This document shows positions 23,062 through 30,764 of a DNA stretch of 47,622 nucleotides, one piece after another. The notes beneath the pieces were generated by a model that searched no databases, was not told the DNA's origin, and worked only from the letters and a program-made list of their open reading frames with translations. The position numbers and the translations under genes were made by a program. How positions within the stretch are numbered: position 1 is the stretch's first letter; each line of letters begins with the position of its first letter. The stretch comes from an uncultured bacterium (GTDB taxonomy: Bacteria > Cyanobacteriota > Vampirovibrionia > Gastranaerophilales > Gastranaerophilaceae), in the NCBI GenBank assembly GCA_902783835.1, contig CACZSN010000023.1, positions 1-47,622 of the forward strand, in the 5' to 3' direction.

Positions 23062-24375
23062 TTACAAATTCAATGCGTGACCGAAAAGTCTTGCAACTTC
23101 GAGATTGTATGCTCTTCCGTCTTCTTTGGCAAAAAGATTTTGCCAATGACTTATAGGCAACCCGTCATCGGAATAGGAAGGATTGCTCATCATTAAATGG
23201 TGAGTATTTGTGTCATATCGAAGCGGGAATATATCTTCCGTTTGCATAAAACTTGGGAGTTTATCGCTTGGAAATTCATATGCAAAAAGTACGTTATTAA
23301 TCCTATGAAGTCTGTGTTTGTAACTTCTTCCGCCCTCGTCATTGTCGTTTGAAACTTCGACTCCCGGAGCATAATCTCTTAAATATTTAAATTTTATGGC
23401 ATATTCTTTTACGCTGTTATAATCGTCAGGAGGGATAAATCCGGTACCTGCCGTCAATCCGAGGTTTTTATATCTTTGAAAATCTCCCGAACTTTTTTCT
23501 CCGACAAAACTCAATGTCGTTTTCCCCGAACGAGCTCGGATTTCGTGGAGAATATATTGCATTTGATCGTAGTCGGGTAATGCTCCGACTCCCGTGTAAT
23601 TCTGCATATCATACCCGCCGATGTGTTTTGCGGAATCTATAAAAATGCACTCAAATCCTGTTTTTATCAACTTTACGTGTTCTTCAATAAAAAGTTCCTG
23701 ATGTTTATAATTCCGCCAATTGAACGTTACGTCCGTTTCATTTGGTATGGCAATTTTGATTTGGTTCGCAGAAATGACTGTTCGAAAACCAGTTTTCAGT
23801 CCGTGAAAATGTGCAAGATTATTGAAGGCATGAAATTGTTCCGTAGGCGAAATTTTATTTGCTATTTCAAAGTTAATGATATTGCGACTATATCCGCAAT
23901 TTAGCTTTATGCCGTACAAGGAATTTTCTTCATAAGGCGGTTTGTTTAGTCCGTCTCCGTATATGTTCGGAAAAATTTGCGACAAAATTATACAATTTGC
24001 CCAACTTTTTGCGGAAGGCGGTATTGCCGGTAATAGTTTTATTGTGCTTAAAATCCCGTTTTTACACTCGTTACCGTGCATTTCCGCAATCGAACGATTA
24101 TTAATTTCTATGTAATTTGCAATCCTTCCCCATTTATCTCCGTATTTCGGGGTCAAAATATTTTTGGGAAATTCTCTGTAAAAATTTTGACTTTGATTAA
24201 TCATCAAAAGTGTTAATATGGCTTGCTTTACATTCTTTTTTAACAATTCAGACGGCACAATCCCCGCAAGCCACTTTCTGTTTTTTGCTGAAAATATTTT
24301 GTCATTTACCTGTCTGTCAGGCTTGAAATAAATGCTTTCTCCCAATGCATTTAACAGCTTATTTACATAATTCAT
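23062..24375 (-). CDS. Unknown protein, possible TIM-barrel glycosidase
   Basis: A 437-residue protein without signal peptide. The middle alternates strands and helices. Three strand ends carry acidic residues in the order expected of alpha-amylase-like barrels: FIDSAKHIGGYDM (Asp247), SFVGEKSSG (Glu293) and EVSNDNDEGG (Asp344/346), preceded by HGLKTGFRTVIS. This is a reading of pattern only; I could not name a family. The gene converges on the FlhA-like gene with no gap. The start ATG lacks a Shine-Dalgarno and has TAAAAT ending 7 nt upstream, so it may be leaderless. Confidence 0.55.
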   Translation of the reverse strand: MNYVNKLLNALGESIYFKPDRQVNDKIFSAKNRKWLAGIVPSELLKKNVKQAILTLLMINQSQNFYREFPKNILTPKYGDKWGRIANYIEINNRSIAEMHGNECKNGILSTIKLLPAIPPSAKSWANCIILSQIFPNIYGDGLNKPPYEENSLYGIKLNCGYSRNIINFEIANKISPTEQFHAFNNLAHFHGLKTGFRTVISANQIKIAIPNETDVTFNWRNYKHQELFIEEHVKLIKTGFECIFIDSAKHIGGYDMQNYTGVGALPDYDQMQYILHEIRARSGKTTLSFVGEKSSGDFQRYKNLGLTAGTGFIPPDDYNSVKEYAIKFKYLRDYAPGVEVSNDNDEGGRSYKHRLHRINNVLFAYEFPSDKLPSFMQTEDIFPLRYDTNTHHLMMSNPSYSDDGLPISHWQNLFAKEDGRAYNLEVARLFGHALNL

Positions 24376-24381
24376 AAATAA

Positions 24382-24387
24382 ATTTTA
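24382..24387 (-). promoter_or_regulatory. -10 box, leaderless geometry
   Basis: TAAAAT on the minus strand, ending 7 nt before the A of the ATG at 24375. No ribosome-binding site lies between. The -35 region (TTAAAC at 16 bp) is weak. Confidence 0.4.
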
Positions 24388-24485
24388 TAAAACAATAAAT
24401 TCTGTTTAATCGGAATTAAGCACTACATAACGATTTTTTTCGGAATGATTTATAAAATTTTAAAAGTTTAATCTTTTTACAAAAT

Positions 24486-24797
24486 CTATTCAATAATTTC
24501 AATTATTTTCGCTATTTTCTCAAGCAATTTTGAATCACTTTTTAATCTGCTGAAAATAATTTCTAAATCAACGGCAGAGGACTTTTTGTCTTCAAATTCA
24601 AAAAGTTGATTGGGCATAACCTGCAACGCCTTGCAAAGTGCGTCTAAATTTTCGGCAGAAATAAAGTTGTTTCCCAACTCAATTTGGCTCAGACTTTTCG
24701 GCGAAATACCCGCCTTTTCGGCAAGTTGCTCCTGTGTAAGCCGCAAATTTGTTCGCCTTTCTTTAACCTTTTTTCCGAATAATTTTTTGATATCCAT
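24486..24797 (-). CDS. XRE-family helix-turn-helix repressor
   Basis: A 103-residue Cro/C1-type DNA-binding protein. The HTH spans about residues 7-62: KVKERRTNLRLTQEQLAEKAGISPKSLSQIELG is the classical pattern. The C-terminal 35 residues form a probable dimerising helix. It diverges from the glycosyltransferase gene, and a perfect 18-bp dyad fills the facing promoter, so repression of that gene and of itself is the likely role. No phage genes accompany it. Confidence 0.88.
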   Translation of the reverse strand: MDIKKLFGKKVKERRTNLRLTQEQLAEKAGISPKSLSQIELGNNFISAENLDALCKALQVMPNQLFEFEDKKSSAVDLEIIFSRLKSDSKLLEKIAKIIEIIE

Positions 24798-24813
24798 AAA
24801 AAAATCTTAGTAT

Positions 24814-24865
24814 ATTTTAAATTCTATAAACAGGCATTGACAATAGATAAATATCTATTTAAAAT
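24814..24865. promoter_or_regulatory. Overlapping divergent promoters with an operator in the spacer
   Basis: Plus strand: TTGACA (24837-24842), 17 bp, TAAAAT (24860-24865), for the glycosyltransferase gene. Minus strand: TTGTCA (24843-24838), 18 bp, TAAAAT (24819-24814), for the XRE gene. The two -35 boxes overlap almost completely. The perfect dyad AATAGATAAATATCTATT (24842-24859) fills the plus-strand spacer. A second, weaker dyad (AATAG/CTATT, 24863-24879) covers the -10 and start region. A repressor bound here would block the glycosyltransferase promoter and touch its own. Confidence 0.75.
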
Positions 24866-24901
24866 AGTAATATTCTATTGTTGATAGATTTGGATTGAGT
24901 T

Positions 24902-26866
24902 ATGAAAAATTTTAGAATAAATATATGTCTTGCGAGTGATGATAATTACGCAAGGTACGCTGGGGTTGTAATAGCTTCCGCATTGAGAAGTGCAAAACGA
25001 AACGATAATCTTTGTTTCTACATTCTTGACGGAGGGATTGAGGAATTCAATAAACAAAGGATTTTGAGCCTGAAATACATCAAAGATTGTGAGATTAATT
25101 TTATCAAAATCAACAATGAGATGTTTGCTGAATATTTATCAATCAAAACGCACTCGTATTTGTCTGTTGCGGCATATTATCGACTTAAATTGCCGACAAT
25201 TCTCCCTAACGTGGATAAAATCATTTATTTTGACGGAGATGTTGTTGTTAACACGAGTTTGAGAGAACTTTTCAACACGGAGATGGGAGATTGTGTCGTT
25301 GCCGGGGTTCGAGATATTGACAAAAGGAAAGTTAAAAAGAATAAAAATTATGTTAACTCCGGAATGCTCGTTTTTGATGTTAAAAAAATGGCGGAATTGG
25401 GGGTTGAAAAGCAGTTTGCCGATTGGACAAAAGAGCATTTTGAAACGATAAAAATGGGCGACCAAGAGATTATAAATGAAGTTTTGAAAGGCAAAATTAA
25501 GGTTGTTGATGATGAATGGAATGTTCAGTCGAGCAATTTTGTAAATCGTTCAAGTTACACAAATAACCCCAAAATTATACATTTTGTGTCAAAAAACAAA
25601 CCGTGGCATTTCGGCTCATTCAGTTATCACAAGGATTATTATTTTAAGTATTTACAACTTACACCTTGGGCTTTGCAGACAGAAGAAGATGAAAAATATT
25701 GGATAAAATGGAATAAAATTTGTTCATTTTTCGGGTATTTAAAATACCGTCCGTTGTTTTTCTTAAGACCCAGATTTTATGAGGCGGTATTTTGTACGTA
25801 TGTAAAGCCATTTTTTAATTATAAAAAACCGATAATTAAAAATGATACGTTTATAGTTTGGGAACCCTGTTCAAAAAGCCACAGCGAGGTTGTGCCGGGG
25901 TATGTAAAATATTTACTTGATATGGGATATCACGTTTCCGTACTTGTAAATTATGACAGAATAAAGGAAGGTTTGTTCGTCAAATTTAATCATCCTAATC
26001 TATCGATTAATAAAATGAATAAGCGACAAATTTTAAATTATTTTAGAAATGATGATTTAAAAAATGTTTCGGGTGTGCTTGTTACGACAGTCGGGAAACT
26101 CTGTGACAGCGTGCATTATGAACAATGTTTCGATACTTTTAATCAAAATGTTGATAAATCTGAATTGTTTTTTGTTGAGCATGAAGTTGTTCATTCTATT
26201 GATGCAAATACTTGGAATGAGGATTTGATAACCCTTAGAAAAATAAATTACAAAAATAAAACTTCGGTTGTGGTTAATCCTCATTACTTTGGGGATGTTA
26301 AAATTACACCGAAAAATGAAAAAATTACCAATTTTATTACAATCGGCGGAGTTCAGGCTAAAAAGAAAAATAATGATTTGATTGTTAATGCCGTAAAATC
26401 GTTGCATGATAAAGGGTACAAGAATTTTAAAATTACCGTAATAGGTAAAGGAAAATTGAAATATTTGCCCAAGGAAATCCGTCAATATTTTGATATAAAA
26501 GGACGATTACCGTTTGATAAAATGTATGAAGAACTTGAAAAAGCGGATTTTATGTTAACGGCTTACGACGAAAAAAATCCCAAACATATAAGATATAATA
26601 CAACGGGGACAAGCGGAAATTTTCAATTAGTCTATGGCTTTTTAAAACCTTGTATAATAATTGAAAGTTTTGCGGAAATTAACGGTTTTGATGAAACAAA
26701 TTCAATTTTGTATAAAGCCGATTCTGATTACGAAAATGCGTTGATTAATGCTATCAAAATGAATTCCAAAGAGTATTCAAAAATGCAAAAAAGTTTGGAA
26801 AAATATGAAAAAAAACTTTATCAATCGTCGCTAAATAATTTTAGAAATTTAATAGAGCGTAAATAA
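24902..26866 (+). CDS. Two-domain glycosyltransferase (GT8 plus GT4-like)
   Basis: A 654-residue protein with two fused transferase domains. Residues 1 to about 270 are GT8 (glycogenin/LgtC type): ASDDNYARYAGVVIAS, YFDGDVVVNTSLREL with the D-x-D metal site, and a GDQEIINEVL motif. Residues about 310-654 resemble a GT-B domain of the GT4 type: ITIGGVQAKKKN... at the interdomain region, FDIKGRLPFDKMYEELEKADF, and a late acidic patch (ESFAEINGFDE). This suggests two successive sugar additions to one glycan, such as a surface polysaccharide or lipopolysaccharide core. It is single in its operon and likely switched by the adjacent XRE repressor. Confidence 0.8.
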   Translation: MKNFRINICLASDDNYARYAGVVIASALRSAKRNDNLCFYILDGGIEEFNKQRILSLKYIKDCEINFIKINNEMFAEYLSIKTHSYLSVAAYYRLKLPTILPNVDKIIYFDGDVVVNTSLRELFNTEMGDCVVAGVRDIDKRKVKKNKNYVNSGMLVFDVKKMAELGVEKQFADWTKEHFETIKMGDQEIINEVLKGKIKVVDDEWNVQSSNFVNRSSYTNNPKIIHFVSKNKPWHFGSFSYHKDYYFKYLQLTPWALQTEEDEKYWIKWNKICSFFGYLKYRPLFFLRPRFYEAVFCTYVKPFFNYKKPIIKNDTFIVWEPCSKSHSEVVPGYVKYLLDMGYHVSVLVNYDRIKEGLFVKFNHPNLSINKMNKRQILNYFRNDDLKNVSGVLVTTVGKLCDSVHYEQCFDTFNQNVDKSELFFVEHEVVHSIDANTWNEDLITLRKINYKNKTSVVVNPHYFGDVKITPKNEKITNFITIGGVQAKKKNNDLIVNAVKSLHDKGYKNFKITVIGKGKLKYLPKEIRQYFDIKGRLPFDKMYEELEKADFMLTAYDEKNPKHIRYNTTGTSGNFQLVYGFLKPCIIIESFAEINGFDETNSILYKADSDYENALINAIKMNSKEYSKMQKSLEKYEKKLYQSSLNNFRNLIERK

Positions 26867-26867
26867 G

Positions 26868-26950
26868 TAACCGTCACACTGAGGCTTTGCCGAAGTATCT
26901 GTTTTAATGTTGTTGAGAGATTTTTCGGGCGTTGCCCTCAGAATGATGTT
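26868..26950. repeat. Dispersed intergenic repeat copies
   Basis: Two modules of the same family seen at 140-300 and 4060-4400. CACTGAGGCTTTGCCGAAGT (26878-26897) is an inverted, slightly diverged copy of the 235-261 element. TCGGGCGTTGCCCTCAGAAT (26926-26945) is an inverted copy of the GTCATTCTGAGG module. The rest of the gap up to the ispH promoter holds no recognisable gene. Confidence 0.7.
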
Positions 26951-27016
26951 TTGAATGATGCTTTAAATGTCTTTAACGATATGACACAAAAATTGGGACT
27001 CTGACGGGCATGTCTG

Positions 27017-27044
27017 TTGATTTTGTTTTTGTTTATGCTAAATT
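27017..27044 (+). promoter_or_regulatory. ispH-rpsA promoter
   Basis: TTGATT (27017-27022), 16-bp spacer, TAAATT (27039-27044) with a TGC extension at 27036-27038. The transcript would start near 27051, followed by a leader with small inverted repeats (ACGGG/CCCGT and GTTCA/TGAAC). Confidence 0.55.
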
Positions 27045-27093
27045 AGTATTACGACGGGGTTCCCGTTAGTTCATTGAACGGATGTGAATTAAT

Positions 27094-27957
27094 CTGAAAA
27101 ACATCAAAACTGCTAAACACTCAGGTTTTTGTTACGGTGTTAAACGTGCAGTCGAAACGACAAAAAAATTAAAATTAGAAAACAATTCCGCTAAAATTTG
27201 GGTTTTGGGTGAATTAATCCACAACTCTCACGTTATTAAAGAATTAGAGGAATTGGGCATTCATACTGTTGATAAACTTCCCGAAAATGAATCAGGCATC
27301 TGCATTATCAGAAGTCACGGTGCTTCGCCTGAAGTTATCAAAGATGTTACGGCTAAAGGATTTGAGATTGTTGATTTAACTTGTCCCGATGTCAAAAAAG
27401 TTCAGCAGAAAGCAATAGAACTTGCAAAAGAAAATTATCTCGTTATTATTGTTGGCAAGCCTGAACACCCCGAAGTCGTTGCGATTAAGGCAAATGCAAA
27501 ACAATTCGGTGATGATGTTTATGTTATTCCCGATATTAATTCTCTCAAAGAAATTGAAACGCTCATTAAAGAGAAAAAACGTGTGGGAGTAGTTGTTCAA
27601 ACCACTCAAAGAATCGAAGTTTTGAACGAAATTTTGAATTACTTGACGACGATAGCGAAGGAAATCAAAGTTCACAATACGATTTGTAATTCGACTCAAA
27701 TGCGTCAAAAAGAAGCACGTGATTTGGCAGAAAATTCAGACTTGATGGTAGTTGTAGGTAGCAAAAAAAGTGCAAACACAACCCACCTTGCAGAAATTTT
27801 GAAGGATATTACAAAAACAATTCACATAGAAACTGACGAAGAACTTTCTCAGTTTGACGATATCATCAAAAATGCCCAAAATATATCAATTACGGCGGGA
27901 GCATCTACTCCGGATGATATTATACAAAAAGTTTATAACAAATTATCAGAATATTAA
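27094..27957 (+). CDS. ispH: 4-hydroxy-3-methylbut-2-enyl diphosphate reductase
   Basis: Last step of the MEP isoprenoid pathway, making IPP and DMAPP with a 4Fe-4S cluster. The three cluster cysteines are Cys13 (KHSGFCYGVKRA), Cys97 (DLTCPDVKKV) and Cys198 (HNTICNSTQMRQ). This spacing is nearly that of E. coli IspH (12, 96, 197), so the chain must start close to 27094. No ATG, GTG or TTG is available there: the in-frame codons are ATG TGA ATT AAT CTG AAA. I place the start at CTG 27094; ATT at 27088 is the alternative. The next in-frame ATG would delete the first cysteine motif. The gene is followed 17 bp later by rpsA, an arrangement also seen in Clostridia. Confidence 0.9.
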   Translation: MKNIKTAKHSGFCYGVKRAVETTKKLKLENNSAKIWVLGELIHNSHVIKELEELGIHTVDKLPENESGICIIRSHGASPEVIKDVTAKGFEIVDLTCPDVKKVQQKAIELAKENYLVIIVGKPEHPEVVAIKANAKQFGDDVYVIPDINSLKEIETLIKEKKRVGVVVQTTQRIEVLNEILNYLTTIAKEIKVHNTICNSTQMRQKEARDLAENSDLMVVVGSKKSANTTHLAEILKDITKTIHIETDEELSQFDDIIKNAQNISITAGASTPDDIIQKVYNKLSEY

Positions 27958-27974
27958 TTAGGAAGGACATTATA

Positions 27975-29045
27975 ATGACACAAACAATTAATGAACAAGA
28001 TGAATTTGTAAGATTGCTTGAAGAAAGCTATAGCTACAAATTCCAAGTTGCAGATATCGTTAAAGGTATCATTGTAAAGAAAGAAAACGATGGCTATTTG
28101 GTAGACATCGGAGCAAAAACAGAAGCATTTTTGCCTAACAAAGAAATTTCAAATTCAACAGACAAAGCTGAAGAATTGAAAATCGGTGACGTAAAAGAAT
28201 TCTACGTTTTGAGAGAAGAAACAGATAAAGAAGACAGCTGCATCGTTCTTTCATTGAGAAAACTTTCATGTGCTAAATCATGGCAAACTCTTCAAAATGC
28301 AAAACTTAACAACGAAACAATCGTTGCTAAAGTTGTTCAAATCGTTAAGGGCGGCGTGATTGCCGAAGCTGAAGACTTGAGAGGTTTCATCCCCGCAAGC
28401 CAACTCAGAACAGGTGCACCTTTCGAAGGTATGTTAGACCAAGAAATCGAAGTTAAAATCCTCGAAGCTGATCCGCAAAAGAACAAGCTCATCTTCTCAC
28501 AAAGACAAGCTATCGCTGAACAACGTGAAAAAGTTGTTGACGATGTTATCGTTAACCTCGAAGAAGGAGCAGTTGTTAAAGGTGAAGTTGTAAGAATCGC
28601 AAACTTCGGTGCATTCGTTGACATCAACGGTGTTGACGGTCTTCTTCCGATTTCTGAAATTTCATGGCAAAGAATTAAACATCCGTCAGATGTTATCCAA
28701 CTCGGTCAAGAATTGGAAGTTAAAATCCTTAAGATTGATAACGACCTCAAGAGAATCAGCCTCAGCTTGAAGAGAATGGGCGACAATCCGTGGGAAGAAA
28801 TCGAAAACAAATTTGAAGAAGGTCAAATCATCACAGGTACTGTTAACAAAGTAACTTCATTCGGTACTTTCATTAACATTTTCCCGGGTGTTGAAGCACT
28901 TCTTCCTTCATCAGAAATGGAACCTGCAAACGCAAATCCTTTCACAATCTACAATGTAGGCGATGAAGTTAAAGTTATGATTAAGAAATTTACTCCGCAA
29001 GAACACAGAATTGCGTTGACAGTAAAAGATATGCCGAAAGCATAG
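27975..29045 (+). CDS. rpsA: 30S ribosomal protein S1, four-repeat form
   Basis: Binds mRNA and helps start translation. The 356-residue protein contains four S1 repeats: about 20-90 (VADIVKGIIVKKENDGYLVDIG), 108-170 (IVAKVVQIVKGGVIAEAEDLRGFIP), 192-265 (VVKGEVVRIANFGAFVDING) and 278-350 (IITGTVNKVTSFGTFINIFPG). It is shorter than the six-repeat proteobacterial S1. The codons are visibly more biased than the neighbours, as expected of a highly expressed gene. The ATG is preceded by AGGAAGGA. Co-transcribed with ispH and followed by a strong terminator. Confidence 0.93.
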   Translation: MTQTINEQDEFVRLLEESYSYKFQVADIVKGIIVKKENDGYLVDIGAKTEAFLPNKEISNSTDKAEELKIGDVKEFYVLREETDKEDSCIVLSLRKLSCAKSWQTLQNAKLNNETIVAKVVQIVKGGVIAEAEDLRGFIPASQLRTGAPFEGMLDQEIEVKILEADPQKNKLIFSQRQAIAEQREKVVDDVIVNLEEGAVVKGEVVRIANFGAFVDINGVDGLLPISEISWQRIKHPSDVIQLGQELEVKILKIDNDLKRISLSLKRMGDNPWEEIENKFEEGQIITGTVNKVTSFGTFINIFPGVEALLPSSEMEPANANPFTIYNVGDEVKVMIKKFTPQEHRIALTVKDMPKA

Positions 29046-29066
29046 TTTACGAAAATCATAATAAGA

Positions 29067-29093
29067 AAAGAGGGCGTAACAACCCTCTTTTTT
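29067..29093 (+). terminator. rpsA terminator
   Basis: AAAGAGGG (29067-29074), 8-nt loop, CCCTCTTT (29083-29090), T-run. Confidence 0.9.
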
Positions 29094-29229
29094 CTTGTGC
29101 AAAATATTTAAAATTTAAAATTTTTTGATTGGAAAAATTCCCCTTTCCGCAAAAAGAAAACACCACTTTCGGCTAATTTCTTTTTATCCGTAATTTGTCA
29201 CAATAATTTAAAATAGGGGGGAGATAATC

Positions 29230-29439
29230 ATGGAAAAATTTATCAGATACGCTGCTTGGGTCTTAGTTGTCGCAGGTGGATTGAATTGGGGATTGGTCGG
29301 ATTGTTCAATTTTGACCTTGTACAATTTATTTTCGGTCACTGGAATTGGCTTGTAAGATTGGTATATCTTTTAGTCGCTATCAGTACAATTTATGCCGCT
29401 ATGAGTACTTGTAAATGCACACAAAATGAATGCGTTTAG
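29230..29439 (+). CDS. DUF378 family small membrane protein
   Basis: A 69-residue protein with two membrane helices. AAWVLVVAGGLNWGLVGLFNFD and the following LVYLLVAISTIYAAM match the DUF378 (YuzA-like) pattern. Function unknown in the family. A cysteine pair occurs near the C-terminus (STCKCTQNEC). Strong GGGGGGAG ribosome-binding site. Monocistronic, closed by two hairpins. Confidence 0.85.
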   Translation: MEKFIRYAAWVLVVAGGLNWGLVGLFNFDLVQFIFGHWNWLVRLVYLLVAISTIYAAMSTCKCTQNECV

Positions 29440-29448
29440 GTATTTCTG

Positions 29449-29478
29449 ACCGTCTTGCGTTAAGACTTTAAAGACGGT
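29449..29478 (+). terminator. First hairpin after the DUF378 gene
   Basis: ACCGTCTT (29449-29456) pairs with AAGACGGT (29471-29478). It is followed by ATTTAAT rather than a clean T-run, so on its own it is a weak terminator. Confidence 0.5.
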
Positions 29479-29492
29479 ATTTAATAAAACAG

Positions 29493-29527
29493 CCCTCAAA
29501 GTTTTACGCTTTGAGGGTTTCTCTTTT
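29493..29527 (+). terminator. Second terminator after the DUF378 gene
   Basis: CCCTCAAAG (29493-29501) pairs with CTTTGAGGG (29509-29517), then TTTCTCTTTT. Confidence 0.8.
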
Positions 29528-29710
29528 GATTTATATTAACAAATGTCACAATTGCTGAAATCCTTGTACCTATTGCTCTTTGCCCTATTTCTGCTTCTCA
29601 AAAAAAGCTTCATGTATGAAGTATTGTAACAAAATTAAAGAATGCTGAATTTGAGGGTGCGGTTATATACTTTATATATATAGAGAGGTTTATAAACAGA
29701 GGTTTTTTTT

Positions 29711-29911
29711 ATGGCAGAAAATGAATATAATCATTTTGAAGGTGTTGTAATTACCGGTAATGATCCGAGAATGCGTTTCAGAAACTCGCAAGATCCGATT
29801 TATGTTGCATATCAGTTTGTAGACAGTCAACCTCTGTCGAAGCTTGCTCAATCGTTCGTTAAAGACCAAATTAACGGCATAATAAAATTTGTCTCGAAAA
29901 TTGGTAAATAA
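29711..29911 (+). CDS. Small protein of unknown function
   Basis: A 66-residue soluble protein beginning MAENEYNHFEGVVITGNDPR and ending IKFVSKIGK. No family recognised. The ribosome-binding site AGAGG is followed by a T-rich spacer, and AGAGGTTT occurs twice just upstream of the start. It is bounded by a strong bidirectional terminator downstream and a 170-bp gap upstream that contains TTGAGG-16-TATATA as a possible promoter. Confidence 0.6.
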   Translation: MAENEYNHFEGVVITGNDPRMRFRNSQDPIYVAYQFVDSQPLSKLAQSFVKDQINGIIKFVSKIGK

Positions 29912-29923
29912 GATTTTTGCAAT

Positions 29924-29958
29924 AAAAAACGCTTATCGGTTTCGGTAAGCGTTTTTTT
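29924..29958. terminator. Bidirectional terminator
   Basis: AAAAAACGCTTA and TAAGCGTTTTTTT form a hairpin with T-runs on both strands. It serves the small plus-strand gene and the converging nth gene. Confidence 0.9.
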
Positions 29959-29972
29959 ATTTGATTTAAGAA

Positions 29973-30638
29973 TTATTCTTCATCTTTATTGGGATTTGAT
30001 TGACAATAATAATTAATCGGGCAGAACGGGCACATTGGTTTTGTCGGTTTGCAGACATTTTGACCTAATGTGACGAATTCTGTGTTGAGTCTAATCCAAT
30101 ATTTTTCAGGAATAATTTCGCGAAGTTTCATTTCTGTTTCTTCGGGAGTTTCCGTTTTAACAAGACCGAGTCTGTTGAAAATTCTGTGAACGTGAACATC
30201 AACGCAAATAGCAGGTTTGTTAAAGCCTTTTGCCAAAACGAGGTTTGCGGTTTTTCTGCCGACTCCGTCGAACTTCAAGAGTTCATCGATTGAATCTGGA
30301 ACTTTTCCGTCATATTCTTCGACCAATTTTTTTGACAAAGCGATGATTTGTTTTGCTTTATTTTTGTAAAATCCGACAGGATAAATTGTTTCTGCAAGTT
30401 CTTCCTCGTCGACATTCATCATTTCTTGAGGAGTTCTTGCTAATTGAAGCATTTTCATCGTTGCGGGATAAGTTGTCGTGTCATTTGTTCTAAGTGACAA
30501 AATGCACGCAATTAAAACCACATAAGGATCGTCTTGTTGTTCCATGAAAGTTACAAACTTGCTGCGTTTGATTTTCGCAAATTTCAAACTTTCAAAGATT
30601 TCATCAATAATTTCGTTTAATTCCATTTTTTCTTTCAT
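29973..30638 (-). CDS. nth: Endonuclease III
   Basis: DNA N-glycosylase/AP lyase that removes oxidised pyrimidines. The 221-residue protein has the helix-hairpin-helix FDGVGRKTANLVL with the catalytic lysine. The catalytic Asp follows in VDVHVHRIFNRLG. The C-terminal 4Fe-4S loop CKPTKPMCPFCPINYYC has the C-x6-C-x2-C-x5-C spacing. The promoter (TTGCAG-17-TAAAAT) places transcription start about 3 nt before the ATG, so the leader is very short; AGGA overlaps the -10 region and cannot act as a ribosome-binding site in that transcript. Confidence 0.94.
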   Translation of the reverse strand: MKEKMELNEIIDEIFESLKFAKIKRSKFVTFMEQQDDPYVVLIACILSLRTNDTTTYPATMKMLQLARTPQEMMNVDEEELAETIYPVGFYKNKAKQIIALSKKLVEEYDGKVPDSIDELLKFDGVGRKTANLVLAKGFNKPAICVDVHVHRIFNRLGLVKTETPEETEMKLREIIPEKYWIRLNTEFVTLGQNVCKPTKPMCPFCPINYYCQSNPNKDEE

Positions 30639-30647
30639 AGTAAATAT

Positions 30648-30676
30648 ATTTTATCCTAAAGTAAAAATATCTGCAA
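30648..30676 (-). promoter_or_regulatory. nth promoter
   Basis: On the minus strand TTGCAG (30676-30671), 17-bp spacer, TAAAAT (30653-30648). The -10 ends 10 nt before the ATG, giving a leader of about 3 nt. Confidence 0.55.
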
Positions 30677-30764
30677 AATTTTTTTTAAAATTATTAAAAG
30701 TAATAACAATTTGTCATTTTTAACAAAATACAAAACTGTGTTAATTCTTGAATAAAAGGGTAAA

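Noticed and set aside
24486..24797. Prophage remnant around the XRE repressor
   Set aside because: No integrase, structural or lysis genes flank it; the divergent gene is a glycosyltransferase.
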